A stretch of DNA of 64,000 nt. Source: JAIXWP01 sp041391745 (lineage in GTDB: Bacteria; Bacteroidota; Bacteroidia; Flavobacteriales_D; Sanyastnellaceae). The notes beneath the pieces are model-generated. The model was not told the origin of the DNA, did no database searches, and was given only the letters and a program-made list of their open reading frames with translations. The translations under genes and the position numbers were made by a program. Location: contig JAWKNK010000015.1 in NCBI GenBank assembly GCA_041391745.1, forward strand, positions 7,055-71,054. Direction: 5' to 3'. Shown piece after piece: positions 60,499-64,000 of this stretch. Every line of letters starts with the position of its first letter. The first letter of the stretch is position 1.

Positions 60499-63042
60499 AT
60501 GGTGAAGGGCAACGTCGCAACATATAATTATCAAAAGCTGCTTGAAAAATATCAAGAGCTTGAGTTGCGCGTCACCAAATTTTCCACCATTGAACAGGAG
60601 CTCATCAACACTAGAGACAAGCTCGATCATGAGTTGGTGATGTACAAGAGATTGAATGAGTTCAGTGCAAAAATTCTCGACGATATCGACGATGATCAAT
60701 TTCATCAGTTAACAGTAGAGGCCGCCATTGACATCATGGAATTCGAGCAATCAGCTTTGCTGATTCATAAGCACAATTCGAATTCACCATCAATACTTTT
60801 CAGTGAAGGATTAAAAATTTCTTCTGAAAATTTGGAATCGTTTTCCAAAGAGCTTAGAAAGTTTAGTCAATCCCATCCGCTGAATAAGGCCGTTCTAATC
60901 AATGAACAAATCATTTCTGAAAGTGATTTTCTCAAGGATTATTCCTCAGGAATATACTATCATTCGTACGATTCAGAATATGGAGAATCTTGTTTTTTAC
61001 TCGTTCTGATATCAAAGGAAAATGCACCACTTTACACCAATATACACGACCGCCACAAAGCAATATTCACTTCGTTTGTGCATCACGTGCACAGTGTGGC
61101 CACCAACAGAAAGAAAAATGAAAAAATCAAAGAGCAGTTTCAAAAGATTTCTACTTCAGAAGTTGAACTTCGAAAGCTCTCACTGATAGCTACAAAGACC
61201 AAAAACGGCGTTATCATTTCGGATAATCATGGAAGAGTTGAATGGGTGAATGAAGCATTCGAAAAAATGTCGGGATATACTTTAGAGGAAGTAAAAGGTT
61301 TGAAGCCCAAAGACTTTTTACAGCCTGAAGAAGAAAACCTGAACCTTATTGAAAGAAAAAACCTCACAGACTCACTTTCAAAAAAGGAGAATATTGAGGT
61401 CACCTTATTGAACAAACATAAAAACGGCAAATCATATTACAACTCCGTTGAAATCACCCCAGTCTTTGATGAGGCTGGAAAACACATCAACTTTATTGCT
61501 CTACAAAAAGACATTACTCAAGACATCCTTTCTCAAAGAGAAATACTTCGTGTAAACTCGAAGTTTGAAAAAATAACCTCCATGTCCGGAATTGGCATTT
61601 GGGAATCGGATATAAAAACGAGTAAGGTCAATTGGAATGAAATTCTTTTGCTCCAATATGGGATAGATGATGCTTCACAAGTCTCCAACTTCTTTGACTT
61701 TTGGAAATCAAGTATACACGAGGATGATGTAACTAGAGTTTCCGACATCGTAGACCATATGATGGCTACGGGGAAGGACTTCATTGAACTGGAATATCGC
61801 ATTAGAACTTTTTCTGAAAAGAAAATTAAATTTCTAAAATGTGTGACCATAGCTGAGAGAGATGAAAAAGGAAATCTAATCCGATTGATTGGAAGTAGTT
61901 TGGACATCACAGCCACCCGTGAAGCAGAAATTGAACGAACAAATTTCATCCAACAAATCAATTCATTGAAAATGTTCTATGAGAACATTCTCAACAATTC
62001 ACCTGCAAAAATTGCGGTATTCGACAGCACACTCAAGTTGATTTACGCCAATGAACGCCTTCTAGAATTGGAACCACATTGGAAAGAAAGAGTAAATACA
62101 TCCATTTCAGGAGAACGAGAGTCCGAGCAAATTTCCAATCTTATTTCAAAAATAGAAAATGCCATTTCATCCAAGCAGCTCACCAGTTTCGAGGAAGTGC
62201 TTACCACCAACAAGGGAGTTGAAAAACACATATTGCGAAACATTTTACCCCACTTCAACTCCAAAGGCAAGTTAGAATATGTGATCATGTCTGGGGTAAA
62301 CATAACGGATCTCAAGCAGTTTGAAAGCTCCATCATTTTGAAAAATGAGGAACTTCGAAAAATCAATTCTGAGTTAGACAATTTTGTTTATTCGGTATCG
62401 CACGACTTAAGATCACCACTTCTAGCTATAAAAGGCATTTTACATCTTGTGTTTAAAAGTGAGCATCTGGATGCACAATTGAAGCACCTTCTAACACTTG
62501 CAAACAACAGCGTCCAGCGTTTGGACGGCACGATTCAAGAAATATTAGAGTACTCTCGAAACTCTAGATTGGATGTTCAAATATCAAAATTCAATATTGA
62601 GAATATGATTCAAAACATCTATGATGATTTGAAATTTTCTGTAGAAGATCAAGTTGAAATGTCCATTCAAAATGAGTGCGGTAAGGAAATCATTTCTGAT
62701 CAATCAAGACTTAATACTATTCTAAAAAACCTGATTGGAAATTCCTTTAAATACCGTAAAAAGGAAATTGCGAAGACTTTGATTTTTGTAAAAATAATCG
62801 CGAGAAAAGATTACTTAGAAATAAGCATCGAAGACAACGGCGAAGGAATTTCTCAAGAAAAGCTTCCTCGCATATTTGATATGTTCTATCGCGGCAGTAG
62901 CAATAGTGTTGGGACTGGTCTCGGTCTCTATATCGTCAAGGAAATTGTTTCAAAACTTCAAGGAACGATACGAGTGGAGAGCCAAGAAGGAGTCGGCACG
63001 AAATTTATAGTTGAACTTCCAAATTCAATTCAGAATGCATAA
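60499..63042 (+). CDS. Cytosolic GAF/PAS-type sensor histidine kinase
   Basis: The 847-residue kinase has no membrane segment. An N-terminal coiled coil (about 5-45) leads to a GAF-like domain (about 50-200, FHQLTVEAAIDIMEFEQSALL). Three PAS domains follow: about 226-345 (GVIISDNHGRVEWVNEAFEKMSGYT), 354-470 (GIGIWESDIKTSKVNWNEI) and 494-608 (KIAVFDSTLKLIYANERLLEL), only short parts being diagnostic. The HisKA phospho-acceptor is His635 in YSVSHDLRSPLLAI. The ATPase has NLIGNSFKYRK, DNGEGISQEKLPRIFDMFYRG and TGLGLYIVKEIV. It overlaps the receiver gene by eight bases. FIST, kinase and receiver form one signalling operon; the output is unknown because the receiver lacks an effector domain. Confidence 0.93.
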   Translation: MVKGNVATYNYQKLLEKYQELELRVTKFSTIEQELINTRDKLDHELVMYKRLNEFSAKILDDIDDDQFHQLTVEAAIDIMEFEQSALLIHKHNSNSPSILFSEGLKISSENLESFSKELRKFSQSHPLNKAVLINEQIISESDFLKDYSSGIYYHSYDSEYGESCFLLVLISKENAPLYTNIHDRHKAIFTSFVHHVHSVATNRKKNEKIKEQFQKISTSEVELRKLSLIATKTKNGVIISDNHGRVEWVNEAFEKMSGYTLEEVKGLKPKDFLQPEEENLNLIERKNLTDSLSKKENIEVTLLNKHKNGKSYYNSVEITPVFDEAGKHINFIALQKDITQDILSQREILRVNSKFEKITSMSGIGIWESDIKTSKVNWNEILLLQYGIDDASQVSNFFDFWKSSIHEDDVTRVSDIVDHMMATGKDFIELEYRIRTFSEKKIKFLKCVTIAERDEKGNLIRLIGSSLDITATREAEIERTNFIQQINSLKMFYENILNNSPAKIAVFDSTLKLIYANERLLELEPHWKERVNTSISGERESEQISNLISKIENAISSKQLTSFEEVLTTNKGVEKHILRNILPHFNSKGKLEYVIMSGVNITDLKQFESSIILKNEELRKINSELDNFVYSVSHDLRSPLLAIKGILHLVFKSEHLDAQLKHLLTLANNSVQRLDGTIQEILEYSRNSRLDVQISKFNIENMIQNIYDDLKFSVEDQVEMSIQNECGKEIISDQSRLNTILKNLIGNSFKYRKKEIAKTLIFVKIIARKDYLEISIEDNGEGISQEKLPRIFDMFYRGSSNSVGTGLGLYIVKEIVSKLQGTIRVESQEGVGTKFIVELPNSIQNA

Positions 63043-63424
63043 ATACATTTTAGTAGATGATGATGATGTTTTTAATTTCATTCATTCTCAAATCATCAAT
63101 CAAGCCGATGATCAAGCGGAAGTAATCAACTATCGCACGAGTACGGAAGTATTGAATTTATTGAAAGCAACAGCCGAGAGCAATGGTGAGATGCCTGATG
63201 TGATATTCTTAGACATCAACATGCCGGAAATGAATGGCTTTGAATTGCTGGAAGAATTAAAAAATCTTCCAGAGGAGAAATTAAAAGAGATGAAAATATT
63301 TATGGTAACATCTTCACTCAATGAGAAGGATGTTGAACGAGCGATGAGTTATAGCATTGTCAAAGGTTTTAAGGGGAAGCCATTGACAGAGGAAATGATA
63401 GAGGAAATAAAAAATGCGAGCTAA
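63035..63424 (+). CDS. Single-domain CheY-like response regulator
   Basis: From the ATG at 63035 the protein has 129 residues and is only a receiver domain. The acidic pocket is LVDDDDVFNF, the phospho-acceptor is Asp60 in VIFLDINMPEMNGFELL, the switch residue lies in FMVTSSLNE and the Lys in GFKGKPLT. The start overlaps the kinase stop by eight bases. Receivers of this kind act by protein contact or as phosphate sinks, often in Bacteroidota kinases of this type. Its stop codon lies inside the loop of the terminator hairpin. Confidence 0.93.
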   Translation: MHKYILVDDDDVFNFIHSQIINQADDQAEVINYRTSTEVLNLLKATAESNGEMPDVIFLDINMPEMNGFELLEELKNLPEEKLKEMKIFMVTSSLNEKDVERAMSYSIVKGFKGKPLTEEMIEEIKNAS

Positions 63425-63436
63425 AGCTCGCATTTT
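63411..63436. terminator. Bidirectional terminator enclosing the receiver gene's stop codon
   Basis: AAAATGCGAGCT (63411-63422) pairs with AGCTCGCATTTT (63425-63436) around a tiny loop containing most of the TAA stop. A T-rich tract (63432 on) follows on the plus strand and A-rich sequence on the other side suits the convergent DUF4332 gene. Confidence 0.82.
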
Positions 63437-63453
63437 CTTTTGGTATTGCTCTA

Positions 63454-63864
63454 TTAGTATTCAATCATTCGTGGAAGCTCTTTTGCTTGAGCCACCCACT
63501 TCTCCACTTCTGATTCAGAAGGTACTCTGCGGGTCAAACTCTTCTCAGCATTTACCTCTTCCATTTTCTTAGTAAGATTTGCAGCATTGCGCTGGGCCAA
63601 TTCTGGAACTGTATCCACTCCAGCCACTTCAAGAAGTTCAGCAAATTCAGCACCAACACCGTTGATTCTGAATAAGTCTACCATGTTTACGAATTTTAAA
63701 ACCTGACCTTCAGAAACTCCTGACTTTTCAGCCAACTCTTTTCTACTTTTTGTGGTTTTTCCTGCTTCGAGAAGTGCGTCTGTGGTTGAAACACCTGCAT
63801 TTCTGAATTTTTCTCCGGTCACAGGGCCAATTCCCTCGACCTCTTCGATCTTATAATTTGCCAT
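63454..63864 (-). CDS. DUF4332 helix-hairpin-helix protein
   Basis: From the ATG at 63864 the protein has 136 residues. It has two helix-hairpin-helix-like repeats (VEGIGPVTGEKFRNAGVSTTDALLEAG and INGVGAEFAELLEVAGVDTVPELA; key parts EGIGPVTGEKF and NGVGAEFAELL), the DUF4332 pattern. Such HhH units often bind DNA non-specifically, but DUF4332 function is unknown. It has no signal peptide. The earlier Met two codons upstream (63870) is also possible. Convergent with the FIST operon. Confidence 0.86.
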   Translation of the reverse strand: MANYKIEEVEGIGPVTGEKFRNAGVSTTDALLEAGKTTKSRKELAEKSGVSEGQVLKFVNMVDLFRINGVGAEFAELLEVAGVDTVPELAQRNAANLTKKMEEVNAEKSLTRRVPSESEVEKWVAQAKELPRMIEY

Positions 63865-64000
63865 AATCAAGAAATTTGTAGTTATACTGTGTGTCCTACA
63901 AACTTAAAGATTAAAAGTTAAGTCGATTAGATTTTTTAATAAAACATGATCTCTCCAACAAGCGAGCATTATTGAGTGATGTGTATCCAAACCCAGGAAA
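63865..64000. other. AT-rich window end with no recognised gene
   Basis: The last 136 bases contain no open frame that I can support, no tRNA and no exact -7 element. It is probably the upstream region of the DUF4332 gene and of whatever follows the window. Confidence 0.5.

Noticed and set aside
1..64000. CRISPR array, prophage, integron or insertion sequence
   Set aside because: No regularly spaced direct repeats, integrase, transposase, capsid or terminal inverted repeats were seen.

Overview
The window is a chromosomal stretch of a Bacteroidota bacterium, most likely a free-living member of the Flavobacteriales or close relatives (the order is inference). Evidence: core parts of the type IX secretion system (PorU, PorV, SprA), secreted proteins carrying type A and type B T9SS C-terminal signals, a TonB receptor with its own ECF sigma and FecR pair, several Bacteroidota-only DUF families, and eleven exact matches to the Bacteroidota -7 promoter element TAnnTTTG close upstream of genes. 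No rRNA, tRNA, CRISPR array, insertion sequence, integrase or phage gene was found. Most of the window looks like vertically inherited housekeeping and envelope DNA.

Layout. 0-3.8 kb: the C-terminal part of PorU, then PorV and IspF, tightly packed. 3.8-5.8 kb: a VTC-domain/DUF4956 pair (polyphosphate-polymerase type) and cytidine deaminase. 5.8-11.2 kb, minus strand: an envelope thiol-redox neighbourhood with a small beta-barrel, an Omp28-type lipoprotein, a DUF6029 outer-membrane protein, a TlpA-type thioredoxin and a T9SS-exported thioredoxin-fold protein. 11.4-22.6 kb, plus strand: a small cysteine-rich T9SS cargo, then malic enzyme-phosphotransacetylase, ruvA and the giant SprA translocon. 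22.6-31.3 kb: a BNR/VPS10-type propeller protein, an acetyltransferase-glycosyltransferase pair, a PorG-like DUF6089 protein, a frameshifted nitronate monooxygenase and a type B T9SS cargo. 31.3-37.7 kb: the coaX - outer-membrane protein - lptC - small membrane protein - CNNM/CBS - PpiD-like foldase run. 37.8-44.0 kb, minus strand: queA, then an ECF sigma / TonB receptor / lipoprotein / FecR signalling operon. 44.2-55 kb: an alpha/beta hydrolase, threonine-dehydrogenase-type epimerase, MORN-repeat protein, cysS, M28 peptidase, lipase, a propeller-barrel fusion and a metallo-hydrolase. 55-58.5 kb: a PhoB/PhoR-like two-component pair, a short-chain dehydrogenase and a DUF6624 protein. 58.5-64 kb: a small membrane protein, a FIST sensor - multi-PAS kinase - single-domain receiver operon, and a DUF4332 protein.

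The most striking anomaly is technical or evolutionary rather than a new system. Four adjacent genes between about 55.87 and 58.43 kb carry nine single-base indels, while the remaining 61 kb shows only two (nitronate monooxygenase at 28.49 kb, outer-membrane protein at 33.28 kb). In every case the protein can be read through by changing frame, and no independent nonsense substitution was seen. This favours local consensus error over true gene decay. The best biological leads are the clustered extracytoplasmic thioredoxin-fold proteins with a T9SS cargo, the VTC-DUF4956 pair, the FIST-kinase-receiver operon, the sigma/TonB/FecR operon with FecR last and a possible small RNA behind it, and several genes whose promoter element almost touches the start codon, suggesting leaderless or near-leaderless mRNAs.
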